Assembly: GCA_030686995.1 (NCBI GenBank)
Contig: CM060685.1
Coordinates: forward strand, 129,419,823-129,483,822
From: Artemisia argyi
Lineage: Eukaryota; Streptophyta; Magnoliopsida; Asterales; Asteraceae
Reading direction: 5' to 3'
Length of the DNA: 64,000 bases
A program made the translations under genes and the position numbers. Positions 45,546 to 57,126 of this stretch are shown here, in pieces. Under the pieces are notes generated by a model, which worked only from the letters and a program-made list of their open reading frames with translations, made no database searches and was not told where the DNA came from. Each line of letters begins with the position of its first letter. The first letter of the stretch is position 1.

Positions 45546-45916
45546 AATAAGCTCAAATGGGCTTATTAAAATCTCGAGGAGTTATAAATAAGCAACTCGG
45601 ATTCAGACGGTGCCAATCGGGTCTAACCTGACCCGATGCGAACCACAGTCAAATGACGACAAACTAGAATTCCATATAAATGAAGACGTATAACAGCGCC
45701 AAGAGTACGAGGTGTTGTGATGCCAGTATTTCATGTGTGTGTGGAGGCAATATCCAATGCCCGTGTACACACGCAAAGCTTTACCATTCCAAAAATCAAA
45801 AGTCAACCCGAACATAATGCTGCTATAACTACTCCAAGTATCGCAAAATTCACCTCTGAGTTGGACATAGATGATCAGGCTATTTCCCACTGTCCCTAAT
45901 TCACCTCTGAGTCGGA

Positions 45917-47672
45917 CATTGACAAGAAACGAGGCAAAACTTAACATGAGATGATTGAGCCTAATTCACTATAAACCTCACTATTCCTATAAATGGTATA
46001 TCTCGATAAACATGCCCTCGAAACGACTTATAACCCGTCCGTTTTAACTCAAGAAATTAACAAACGTCTTTAACGTTAATTAATACTCTTCATTAATTTG
46101 AAAACGATATATGTATAACGTACCTTTCGTCTTCTAAAATTTATTATCATTAACTTGTAAATATCGAATAACGTTTATTAGTCGTTATTAATATTTAGAA
46201 GTTAATTACATTTATATATAAAAAATTCATGTCATTAATCGTCACTTAGTTATTATATTATTCGGGTTATTATTCGTTTCGAGTTCAATTTTACTACGGG
46301 TCAAATAGTCAACAACATAGGATAAGTCCATTTTGGCTCGTCGAGATCACACGGGACTAGAAAGTCTCGATGACGCTCGACACGCTCAACTCATCACAAG
46401 CATAAACATGTATCGACCAAAAAATCCATTTTGCCGTAATCACAACTTCAACAATAACGGCTGTCTACGGCGCGTTAACTATTCCTATTCCCCGTCATCT
46501 AATCTCGTGACACAACACAACATCAAAATAATATCAATACCTTGCCGAGACCCTAGTGGTCTTGGCTTCTATCCCCGTCAGTATAATCCATCACCTCAAC
46601 TTATCACTAACCGCAACAATACTCACCCGCCGAGACCCTAAAGGTCTCGGCTCTATTCCTCGGCCAAAACAACAACAATGACTAGGACAACAAGCTCGAC
46701 AACAACAATAACAAAACGATAACAACAACCTGAACAAACAACAACATGAACCCCAGGGACAACGATAACAAGAACAAGCAACATCAATAACACCAGGAGT
46801 GATAACATTACTTGAATACATCTAAATCCGAACACAAGTACTCGACAACAGATCCATACACCAATCCACTCCCAAATCCATACCAAACTAATCCCAACCT
46901 AAACCTTCATCAAACTCCGAATACAAACAACCACAAGAATCAATAACAACAACCAAGAAACCTCAACCGTGAGTCTAAAACTCACGGCACCATCTCGAAA
47001 CACAAGGACCAGAAATGATACCAAACACAATTTATTAGCCCATTTTACTCATTATTATTTGCTTTAATTAGTAAACCCTCAAGATTCATGGGTTTTGGGT
47101 CGAACCGTGGTACGAGAGATCACCAAACGCGAGTCAAAAACTACCTTAATCATTGTATAATCATTGGATTCGAGACTGAAAACTCAAATGAAATGGTGTT
47201 AGGGTGAGTTTTATCGCTCGTGTAATATCTCAAATGAAAGGGGATAGGATTTGGAGAATGATAGTGGTGGGGGTGTGTGCTCACTCGCGGCGATGTGGCC
47301 GGAATATGGCCAGAGGTGGCCGGAAAATAGAGAGGAAAGGGGGCGGCTGAGATGTGGAGAGGGAATGCCAAAACCCTAATTATCTATAAGTGGTGTATTT
47401 ATAGGGTGTGTTGGGGATTTGGTGCAAACCCTAGCGCGTCCTCAAGGACCAATATTGTCATTTCCTTTATATTTTTAATGAAACATGAACGAGACCACAT
47501 AACAGTATTATAAATGTTTCCCAGGTCTCTGGAACCATTACCATAAATCTTAAAATCATTTTCCCATAAAGTTTGACTATAATTGTGCCTTGTTTCTTGT
47601 AAATGATACCAAACTCAAAATAAATGATCATTTCTCAAAATAGAACATGACGGGAATTTTCGGGTGGTTACA
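45917..47672 (-). repeat. Gypsy 5' LTR, truncated
   Basis: It matches 41821-43631 closely, with small indels. The part corresponding to 40599-41820 is missing at its inner edge, where unrelated sequence with ttcacctctgagt repeats (45850 and 45900) is present. Confidence 0.85.
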
Positions 47673-48096
47673 AATTACACCATCGCGACAAGTATTTAAT
47701 TATCTTTTTATAGACGGGCACTTTGATATACTTTCGACAAAAAAGAAATTGGTTTTTTCACGTTTTTTTCGTTACTGAAATTTGCATGAAAAAATCACAT
47801 GTATATATATCATATATGATATGTAATATCACATGTGTTATTATTAGTGTTAAATCGCATATGATATGTAATATCACATGTGATACGTAATATTACATAT
47901 GATATTAGTGTTAAATCACATATGATTTTTTCACGAAAATTTAAGTAACGAAAAAAAAAACGTGAAAACACGAAAAAAAAATTTAGTCAAAAGTATATCA
48001 AAGTGCCTATCTATAGAAAGATAATAAAATGCTCTTCGTAATGGTATATTTTTTTTCGCTTAACGATTAATGTTTTGAAAGATATTAATATTTGAA

Positions 48097-48130
<34 letters not shown>

Positions 48131-48499
48131 TGAAATTGGGTTTTTAAAATTGGTGGGATTAATCTATCAACTAAATCAAATAAAGATGCAGGGCGGAGAT
48201 TCATCGCTTGGTATCTAAAAAAATTTTGATTCTCGAATGATCTTAAACCTCGTTATTACAAAACTGTTATACTTAGACAAACGAACATACAATAAAGAAA
48301 ATGTTATATATATTTTGAATATTTTGGGCATCTTATACATTCTTTTTATTCATTTAACAACTTGGTGTAACCTTATCTTAACTACTTACAATGTATTTTT
48401 CATCAAGTGAAAATGTGAAATTGTGGAAAACTGAAGTTTCAGTCAATCCCAATTTTACCCTTGTCAACCAATTAATGTAAATCGATTTCAATTTTTCCT

Positions 48500-48802
48500 C
48501 GAAAGTAATGAATGGAAAAATGTCAACCAATCAATAAATGGCAACAATTCATGTCAATAAATGTGAAGTATTCATGGAAAGTAACGAATGCAAAAATGTC
48601 TGTCAAATTTGTGCTTCGAAACAAAATGAGGAGGGGAATTATTGATGGAAAGTAATCACCGCAAAATGCAAATCAATGTCTGTCAAACTGTAAATCAATG
48701 GGGCTGGAAAATTATTTCATTGATGTTCAAATTTGTACTTGGGTTTTGCCTATATAAACATACTACACATACTAAATGGCAAGTCAATGAAAAAAGTAAA
48801 TG
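48500..48802 (+). promoter_or_regulatory. Promoter-like region with direct repeats and a TATA box
   Basis: Variants of gaaagtaatgaatggaaaaatgtc occur near 48503, 48577 and 48650. A TATA box (tatataaa, 48751-48758) follows. It precedes the chimeric beta'-COP fragment; transcription is not shown. Confidence 0.4.
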
Positions 48803-48979
48803 AATGAGTTAATAAAGGAAATTCATTCAAGTTTTGTAACAAACAATCAAGGTAATTTGAATATTAATCTTCCACAAGAAGTTTATCTCATCTATTTCAA
48901 ACATTTATATAACACGCACAGTTTTTTCTTTGCTAATATTGTTCTCTCCATAAGACTAACAGTTTTCTATTTTTTTTTC

Positions 48980-50084
48980 TTTTGCAGATTGATATAGCAT
49001 TTGATGAATTACCATGGAACATACAGCTTCATCCCCCTCCTAATCGTGCTCCACATCCTCCGTTTTACAACCCTAACTTGATAAACTGGAATTGGGATGA
49101 CGATCTTGAGGTTATAAATGGTTTTCTTTTCTATTTTCTTCTTTTGAAATACGAACTTATTTGGACTTCTTCATATTATGCAGTTTCTGAAACTCATTGC
49201 CCTTGCAGCAATCGGATACCTAAAGCTGCTCTAATGGCACGGTCTTATCTTCCCAGCAAGGTTTATGAAATTGTCGCTCTTTGGACAAAAGACCTTAATA
49301 AGGTTAATTCTTCAATTCATACCATTTACACGTTGTTGTCTCCTCTTCTTTTTGATATCCGTTGAGTTTTTAATGTTATCTGTTATTGTGGTTCGCACTG
49401 ATTACTATCAACATATATAAAGTATTTGTATATCATAACCATGACAGTTTTTGGCAGGTGGATTGACATGGTTTAATTGCAGGTTAACCAAAAAGTTGCA
49501 GAATCTTTAGCAGATCCCAAAGAGTACCCAAATATGTTTGAGGAGTGGCAAATTGCACTTGAGGTTGAAGGAAAGGCTACAGAGACAAGGTTTAATTTCT
49601 CGTCCTTTCTATGATAGAATTTCTGTGAATTCGACCCCTATCGACAAAAACATTTCTCTAATTATAATTTTTGGCGTACTTATCCTCCAGCAGCTGAATA
49701 TGTGAACTATGTTGATAGATCACATTTCAACCCGGTGGAAAATTTCAAAAACGATTTTGAGGAACCTCTCGAAAATGAAGAGTTGGATCACAAGGTATAT
49801 TTATTTCTAATTGTTTCTACTCAAAAAGAGATGCTTTGATGTCATAAAAATGTATTTATTTTTTTATTAAGGGAATTGATTATATACCATTTCTGTTTTT
49901 ACATTCTTCTTGTCGGCCTTGTCAGGATGTGGAACAGAATGGCGAGGAATATGTTGATGGTCAAGAGGGGATTCAAAATGAACTAGAAGAAGAGGTTGCT
50001 GCAATGGCTAATGATTCTGTAGATGGCGCAGTACTTGTTAATGGCGATGAGATCAGATTTTGTGATTGGGAACCAATACTATAG
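48980..50084 (+). pseudogene. Beta'-COP (coatomer subunit beta') C-terminal fragment, chimeric and broken
   Basis: Exon-like blocks at 49209-49302 (NRIPKAALMARSYLPSKV... ALWTKDLNK), 49483-49589 (VNQKVAESLADPKEYPNMFE... ATETR), about 49690-49794 and 49926-50084 (acidic tail ending near DGAVLVNGDEI, stop at 50082-50084) follow the order of the C-terminal end of beta'-COP, the COPI coat subunit of Golgi-ER vesicles. The intact protein is around 900 residues with N-terminal WD40 repeats; none are present here. The block before (48987-49110, PWNIQLHPPPNRAPHPPFYN) is not part of beta'-COP as I know it. It would splice out of frame, and the start of the third block is also shifted. A retained gene fragment, perhaps carried by a transposon, is the best reading. 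Confidence 0.75.
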
Positions 50085-51323
50085 ACATGAATTCATAGTG
50101 AGTGAAGTACTTGCTCTCTAGGTGTTTTATGAATATTCTTTTGAAGATGATTTTTACTGTAATTTAAGAGTAATGTTATAGTGGCTGTTGCTTATAGGTG
50201 TCGGAGATAACAATCAAACAGTTGTTCTTTTAATTGTAATGATGTTTATTCTTTTCGCTTAGCCTTTTGTCTTTGGCTGAAACTTTTTTGTAAGAGTTAA
50301 ATACAAAGTAATAATGTTTCCTTGTTTCGCTCCTGTATATGCATTGAAAATTGCATGGCAATTTATACATGGTCCCAAATGATACAATGATTTATTAAAA
50401 AAAATGAAGGCATCTTTAAAATGATGTCGGTAATGCATTGAAAATGAACCAAATATATTAAATTATTTTCAATTATATATTTTTAAAGTGTTTAAAAATA
50501 TATAGTATCTCAATGTATGCAAATTAACTGTCGTTTATCTTGTGAATGATGGGAGTATCAATATGCTTTAAACCAGGAAAATAGACCTTTTTTTTCCCTG
50601 ATAACCGCGATTTCTGAAATTTTTTTATTTTTTTATTATTATTTTTTTGCCGATTAATCCATGAGAATATCGTGTATCAAGAAGTTTTACGCGACGAGTA
50701 ACGTATGTTGTTAGTTTTTATCACATAACTGATGTATTGTTTTACTTTCAGTTTCATTATATGTTGATATATGTTAAGAATTTTTTCTAGAGTTTATTTA
50801 TTGCATATTACAACCGTTTGCAATTACATTTTGAACATTACACAAAACACTTATCACAATATCGCAAATCATTAATTATTTGCCGCTAGAAATTTCTCTT
50901 GCCATGCATCGGTTCTTGCTTAGTTTTTATAAACAACGAACATAAACATATATATGAACATGAAATTTCGTTTGTCTAAGCGTTGTATTCGTTTGTTTAT
51001 CTAGTTAACTTAAACGAATAAACACAAACACGGCTTAGCCTGTCTATCTGTTTCATTTACAACCATGGATGCATTTTATTATTTCACTGTAGTAAATGAA
51101 TAGCAACTTGTTTAAACCAACTTGTTTGTTTAATATTTTAATTAAGCTAAAGGCGGATAATATAAATGAATAGCAAAAGACAAAATAAAATCTTAAAGAA
51201 AGAAAAACTCAGCTGCCAGGAAAAAAAAGTTTTCCGGTAGTCTGTGGTGGTCAATGGCGCCAGCTGGCGGCTGTGGTGACAATCCATAAATTTAAAATTT
51301 CACAAAAGCTAAAACTTACAGAA
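50085..51323. other. 3' UTR-like sequence of the fragment, then intergenic
   Basis: 50085-50340 looks like a plant 3' UTR (T-rich, cttttgtctttggctg). The rest is AT-rich with no gene. Similarity to the upstream of hydrolase copy 2 starts only near 51283. Confidence 0.5.
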
Positions 51324-51659
51324 ATGCAGCATTTGGTTCGTCACTCGTCGCGGTTTCTCCTTGAACCAGCAAGAACAAGAAGCTTTTCTAGTAATAGTAT
51401 CAGTACCAGCACGCTCTCTGATAGGTTACTAGTCGACGATCCTCATGCATCTGTAAGTTTAACTAGATATATGAGTTATATATCAAATATAAATAAACTA
51501 TATTTTGATGGTAAATTAATTGATGATGTTACGACAGGTACAAGTGGAAGTCAATGCACATTCGAGAAGTGTAGTTCTTAACAGACCCTCATACCTCAAC
51601 GCGCTCAACATTCAAATGGTTTGTAAACTTATCTGCATTAAGCAGTTAGTAGTCACTTA

Positions 51660-51830
51660 AAAACTGGTTTTTTAATTGACCTGGTCGAGATACCGGGTCA
51701 CGGTTCAACCGGTTTAACCGGGTTTTTTCACTCAAAACCGCCTTTCGGTCACCCGACCGGTCCATGGTTCAACCGGTTCAACCGGTCGGGTTAACCCGGG
51801 TTTTAAAACACTTTAAATGGGTGCTTTAAA
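51660..51830. repeat. Inserted repeat in intron 2 of copy 3
   Basis: Dense caaccggtt/aaccggg motifs in both orientations, absent from copy 2's intron. It is probably a small MITE; ends not fixed. Confidence 0.55.
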
Positions 51831-52087
51831 ATCTTGATGGCAAAATATTTCGTACGTAACATTTTGATATAAGACGATTGCTTGTTACTACAAATAATAG
51901 ACATGTAGATTGTTAATCCTTACAGCGGGAGTTTTTTGGCCTAGTTAAGAAAAGGAACATTTGGATTATTAGTTATGACGACAGATAATACTGTAACTTG
52001 GATGATAATACTAGTTACTTTTCTTTTTTCTTTTTTTTGCTTCCTATAAATATTACTAGGCCAATTTTCATATGTTATATAATGGTT

Positions 52088-52480
52088 ATGTTTGGGGAAA
52101 CGGGTTGGAGTTGGGGCTAGGGCTAGGGTTGGGGCTTATATTATAAGCCTGAAGCTTATAATTTTATAAAGTTGTTTGACGAATTAGTTGAAGTCGTAGC
52201 TTATTAATGTAAAATCTCTTAAAAATACATCAAATTAAATGCATATATATTTTCAACTTTTGCGTGATAATCCATTATATTTTGAAGGGTGTTTAAGTAA
52301 TTTGACTAGCTTAAGTTCCCATAAGCCTTCGTAAACCTCTTTCACGGGCTTGGGCTTATGGAGGCTTATGGCTTATAAAAGCCTCTATAAGCCCGTGCAA
52401 CAAACAAGGCTTAGTTTATAAACCGAATTATTTTAAAAGTTTAAGCCCCCAAAAGCCCTTAAAAGCCCTCTCCCAAACAC
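52088..52480. mobile_element. hAT-like MITE in intron 2 of copy 3
   Basis: The ends are tgtttgggg and tcccaaaca with repeated gggctta/taagccc motifs. The adjacent ttgaaatttacatgctaaac matches copy 2, which lacks the element. No clear target-site duplication. Confidence 0.65.
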
Positions 52481-54846
52481 CCGGATTTGTTTTTGAAATT
52501 TACATGCTAAACTTGTATCTTACACATGTGTGTTTGTTCAATACAAAATCCAGAATTACTAATGTTGCTAATTAATCATGTTTCCATTAGTAATATACTA
52601 AGTTGGTGTTTTCGAGTATTTGTTTTCCTTCGGTGATCTGCAGATAAAAAGGTTACACAAACTATATGAAAGTTGGAAAGATGACCCTGATGTAGGTTTG
52701 TAATAATGAAGGTGAGTTGATCATGTTTCATGATTTTCTTGATTTTTGCTATAAATAACTCGTTCATAGTTTTACGATTATAATTTTCAAGTGTTGATTT
52801 TGCTTGTAGGGCAAAGGAAGTGCTTTTAGTGCTGGCGGTGATATAGTAGCCTTACGTGATATGATCATAAAAGGTACAGAACGAGCAAACTTTCTTTAGC
52901 GTGCAGTTCATATTGAGTTCAAAAAAGATAATATGAAGCACGCAAGTTCATCCATGTAACTTTATTTTTTGCAGGAAAAGCTGAAAGTGCCAAAGAAACC
53001 TTTTGGAGGGTATATAAGTTTATACACCATGTGCATACATATCCGAAGCCAAATGTACGTATGAAATTACACTGTTATAGCAAAAGCGTCTAATAAACAT
53101 GAACCACATTTGCTATTTTGGATCGTGAAGTATATCATGTTTTAATGTCATATTTAGGTGGCTATCTTGGATGGAATTACCATGGGAGGAGGGGCTGGAA
53201 TTTCACTTCCAGGAACATTCAGGGTTGTTACCGATAAAACTGTAAGTTTGCGGCTTTGCACACAATATAACAATCTGTCCTGCATCTGTTACATTTTTTA
53301 AAGTATATACTGGTATTTATTTCTTGCTCCCAATGCTATCTTTAATTTAGCTATTGCAGGTTCATGCTACCCCTGAAACATTAATTGGTCTTCATCCTGA
53401 TGTTGGTGCTTCTTTTCACCTTTCACCTCTTCCTGGTTATTTAAGTATCTTTTGCTAAATTAGAAAACTGCCTACAAATTTTCACATTAAGTTTCAAACC
53501 AATAAGGTGTTTACTAATCAAAGAATAATCAACTTGTATTCCAGGTGAGTATTTGGCTCTAACAGGAGAGAGACTCAATGGAGTTGAGATGATGGCGTGT
53601 GGGCTTGCTACACACTATTCACATAGCTCGGTAAGTTCTTTCTCCCTAATATTTTTTCTCATGGATACTATGATAACTTTCCCTGCAGAATGTTCCAGCA
53701 ATCGAAGAACGTCTTAAGAGTCTGATAACCAATGATCCTAGTGTTATTAATACTTCTCTTAGAGAGTACAGTGACCTTTACAATCAAGCTAACAACAGTG
53801 TTCTCAAGAGGTGAACTTCTGTATTTTTTTACAAAAGCCACTCAATACAATTTTTGGTAATTACATTGTTCAGCTGATCATTTACCTTTATTTGTGTAGG
53901 ATGGAAATGGTTGATAAATGTTTTAGTTATGATACCGTTGAGGAAATCATTAATGTCTTGGTAGAACTAGGAACTTTTACACTTCCAAGTTACAATTTTT
54001 TTCACCAAATCTTATGATTTTGTCATTTTACTAAAGGTCTTGAATTTGAAAAACGACAGGAAAGTGAAGCTGCAAAAACTAATGATGGCTGGTATGGTTC
54101 CATACTGAAGAAACTAAAATATGCCTCGCCATTGAGCTTGAAGGTTTCGTTGAGATCAGTAAGTCCTTTCAAGATATATTCTCAACTCGGTTTCATAACC
54201 CGAAGTTTAATATTTTTTAACTGAATTTAGTCTATATTGTATTCAGATACGAGAAGGGAGGTATCAGACCCTTGATGAGTGCTTAATTCGTGAATATCGG
54301 CTGACATCACGAGCAATCTCATGCGAGATATCAAGTGACTTCTGTGAGGTATATTGCTTACTAGGGGTTGGCAAAATTTGTAGTTCGGATGAGTGGTAAT
54401 AATTGACAGCAGTAAATTTTACTATGAGTCAAAAAATGGCTAGGATCGGGTTGCCAGACATAATAGTTTTTTCGTGTTCGTTTCTTGAATTTTTAGAGAT
54501 AATTAAATTGTTAAATGTGATAATATATATGTGTTACAATAATAATCTTAGCTCTTTTTCTGGTGTATTTATTGAAAAAATTTCAGGCATTTTACATCTT
54601 GGATGACCTTCGACCCACTTAATTAGCTCAACCCATTAGAGAAAAAATATAATCCAAATTGACCCATTTGTATATAAATAGGTCAAATTTGTTACCTCTT
54701 GGTTACATGCTTTGTTCATCTACTAACGGAGAGTATGTTTTCATCAGGTGTTCGTGCACGAATGGTGGATAAAGATTTTGCACCAAAGGTACGAAAACTT
54801 GTAATTTTTCTGCCACTTATACGTCTTTTTGTTCTTGAAAACTAAG

Positions 54847-55253
54847 GTTTTTCTTCTCTAGAGAAAAGAGTTGAGAATTTTGAAAACGCGTTTAGTTGAA
54901 GTTATATTTTTCTTTTTTTTAAATGATAAGAAGATTACCTCAAATTGCGTCGGTGGTGGCGGTGACAGGCGGTGGCGGCGGCGGTCGGCGGTCGGCGGTG
55001 GAGGATGACACGAGAGATTAGGGGTAGAATGGTGTATGTGTTTTTTTTGGAGTTAAAGAAAATAAATGAGAAAGAAAAAAGTGAGAATGATAGAATGAAC
55101 TTTTTAATTTCTTAGTTAAAATTTAGAAAATGAGAATTCATTTTTTTTGAAAATTGTTGGAAAAAAGTGCGACTAAACGCGTTTTCAATTTTTTCATTTT
55201 CTTATGAAAAATTTCTTGGATAAATGAAGAATTTCTCTCCAACTAAACGCACC
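54847..55253. mobile_element. MITE in intron 13 of copy 3
   Basis: A 407-bp insertion between two copies of CTAAG (54842-54846 and 55254-55258). Copy 2 has the empty site (gaaaactaagcttttgc) with one CTAAG. Inverted gaaaacgcgtttagt motifs lie near both ends (54887 and 55167). Confidence 0.85.
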
Positions 55254-55388
55254 CTAAGCTTTTGCTTTCGGACTCAGCAGTGGGACCCACCAAGCTTCAA
55301 GTATGTATCAAAAGACATGGTGGAACAATACTTTTCTCCCCTTAGTCCATTCGAGCATGAACTACAGTTGCCTGCACAACCTCATTAA

Positions 55389-57126
55389 AGATAGACAACT
55401 ACCTTAGAGAGCTTAAACAGTCAATTGATCTATCCTAGGTTGAGGAATACGGGAGGAAGGCTTTCAAGTGAAGAAGAGATTTGCTCCTAAGGAGGAAATA
55501 TGGAAGTCATCTCGAAAGACGCAAAAGATCTGTTATTAGCTTATTTATAAGCGGTCGAAGATCCTTAAAAGCCTTTCTTTTTGGCTTACGGCTTACTTTC
55601 CTTTTTTTTTTTCTTAAAGCCTATATATAACAAGAGGCAACTTATGAGCGAATGCAAATATAAACTTCTGTACATCTTTTATTCTTTCACATTTGATATT
55701 TTCATATTTGAATCCAAAACGCCGAGATGTCTCTTGGGGTTCCCATATTTATGTTGGAGCACACATCCCAAATTTCAACTTGGGAAAAAAATATCTAGAT
55801 GAAAGCTCTTTTCTACACGGACACCGTTCTAATTCATGGAAGATTGGTTCTGAAGAATTACATTTACTAAAAAGATTTGCCTTTCAGCGTCTACAAGATG
55901 GACAGTGTTAGCTATAGATGACAATATTTTTAGTTATTGATATGAATAGCTTGATTCACATATAAGTTATAATATCTTATTTTGTCATCAATTCCGAATA
56001 AAAATGCATTCTGACAGTTCTGAGATCTGTTGTTGAAAGTAATCTTATGTAAAATGAGATATTTTAAGTACAATTTAACTTGATTATGCATGAGTAAGGT
56101 TTGTTTGATGTAATCACATCTTTGGATTCTACCCTACGCTGCAGTCACTGAGACGTGATGCTACAACCAAGCATGAGAGACAGATATCTTATCTTTAAAA
56201 TGCCAGACATTATGAAACTTTCGATACCAATAACAAATAGCCAAATAGTAGTTATGACAGCCTCATTACATGGGCATGTGCCATAGTAATTCTCAGAGGA
56301 ATGTGCACAGATGTTATCATGCTGCGAGACTAATCCCAAGGCCAAGATGCTTTAGTTTTGTGTTCATGTGATATCAGTCTGGTAGTATGTCTTTAGGCAA
56401 ATACTATGTTGTGCCTGTACTTTTGGATGTGAAACAAAATTCGAGACTGGGGAGATTCAAAATCAAGACGATTAGAGCAGACACGAGTTTCATATTAAGC
56501 TTCTTGTCATATCAAAAACATGAACAACGTTCTAAAAATGAAAAAATAACTCTCATCCAGATGGATGGAAAAAGAAGTACCGAGCATTTGATAAAACCAC
56601 ATCCCTTGAAAATTTTAATGGCTGCCATTCAAAAGTGATCAAACAAGTTTATCTAATTCTCATTCTCGTTTCCCTTTACGATCTAAACAACATAACTTAT
56701 TCAGGCTACGCGAACACCAATCGACACTGTATATAAAGGACAAATATGGTACAACTATCTATACGAACAAAATGCCAAAAATAGTCAAGTAAACACAAAA
56801 GAGGCGGACTTGATCAAAACCATTTGTCTTGGGCTTTTATAAGTGGATCAGTTGTGATGTATATCAGCAAAAATACAGTGCGCTCTATCCCTTTCCTGCA
56901 TGACAGTATAATAACCTATAAGAATTATAAAAATAAGGCCCATGGTTAAAAAGGGCGTTAACTCAAGATTTGCTAAAAATCAGTTGTTTAATTTACCAGA
57001 TTATTTTCAGAGACAAACTATAAGGCTATAAGCTACCGAACTTGATCAGATCAAGTACAAATTTGGAATGAAAATGATGATACCTTATGGATCCCAGATG
57101 TTGAATTGACTGATGCATCTCAATAA
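55389..57126. other. Downstream of copy 3 and intergenic
   Basis: 55374-55632 is absent from the equivalent place in copy 2. After it, 55633-55860 resembles the downstream of copy 2 (31315-31541). Beyond that I see short frames only (56145-56345 minus, 56387-56638 plus) with no family resemblance. The last few hundred bases are likely the TIM21 3' UTR. Confidence 0.5.

Larger units (their letters stand above)
40599..47672 (-). mobile_element. Degenerate Ty3/Gypsy LTR retrotransposon
   Basis: The outer ends are TGTAACACCCCC and GGGTGGTTACA, with a perfect 5-bp duplication AATTA (40594-40598 and 47673-47677). The left LTR (40599-43631) is complete; the right one matches it only from 45917, so its inner 1.2 kb is lost or replaced. 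A TATAAATA box near 43366 and the integrase remnant both give minus orientation. The interior (43632-45916) keeps only broken integrase and C-terminal sequence; gag, protease and reverse transcriptase are gone. The integrase style suggests a chromovirus-type lineage, which is inference. Confidence 0.9.
40432..48238. mobile_element. Foldback element with very long inverted repeats, interrupted by Gypsy
   Basis: Removing the Gypsy insertion (40599-47672) and one AATTA copy, the left arm (about 40432-40598 plus 47678-47815) is imperfectly complementary to the right arm (about 47910-48238). Diagnostic pairs are cgttaatcgttaagcgaaaa against ttttcgcttaacgattaa, and gcactttgatatactttc against caaaagtatatcaaagtgc. 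Arms of roughly 300 bp with a loop of about 95 bp suggest a Mutator-like or foldback MITE. The outermost ends and its target-site duplication are uncertain. Confidence 0.72.
51324..55388 (+). pseudogene. 3-hydroxyisobutyryl-CoA hydrolase-like gene, copy 3 (frameshifted)
   Basis: It is very close to copy 2 in exons and introns, with the same 14-exon layout: 51324-51452, 51538-51618, 52644-52711, 52810-52873, 52975-53054, 53158-53241, 53360-53444, 53545-53630, 53689-53810, 53900-53960, 54060-54158, 54247-54348, 54748-54788, 55281-55388. Exon 3 has lost one T (ggtttg for ggttttg), giving TAA at 52701-52703 after about 90 residues, and exon 13 has lost one G at its start (41 instead of 42 nt). 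The last base of exon 7 is A instead of G, changing a Gly to Ser and weakening the donor, and the conserved SRLPG reads SPLPG. All splice dinucleotides remain, so loss may be recent. If the two single-base gaps are sequencing errors, it could encode a protein of about 403 residues. Intron insertions absent from copy 2 lie at 51660-51830, 52088-52480 and 54847-55253. Confidence 0.88.
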
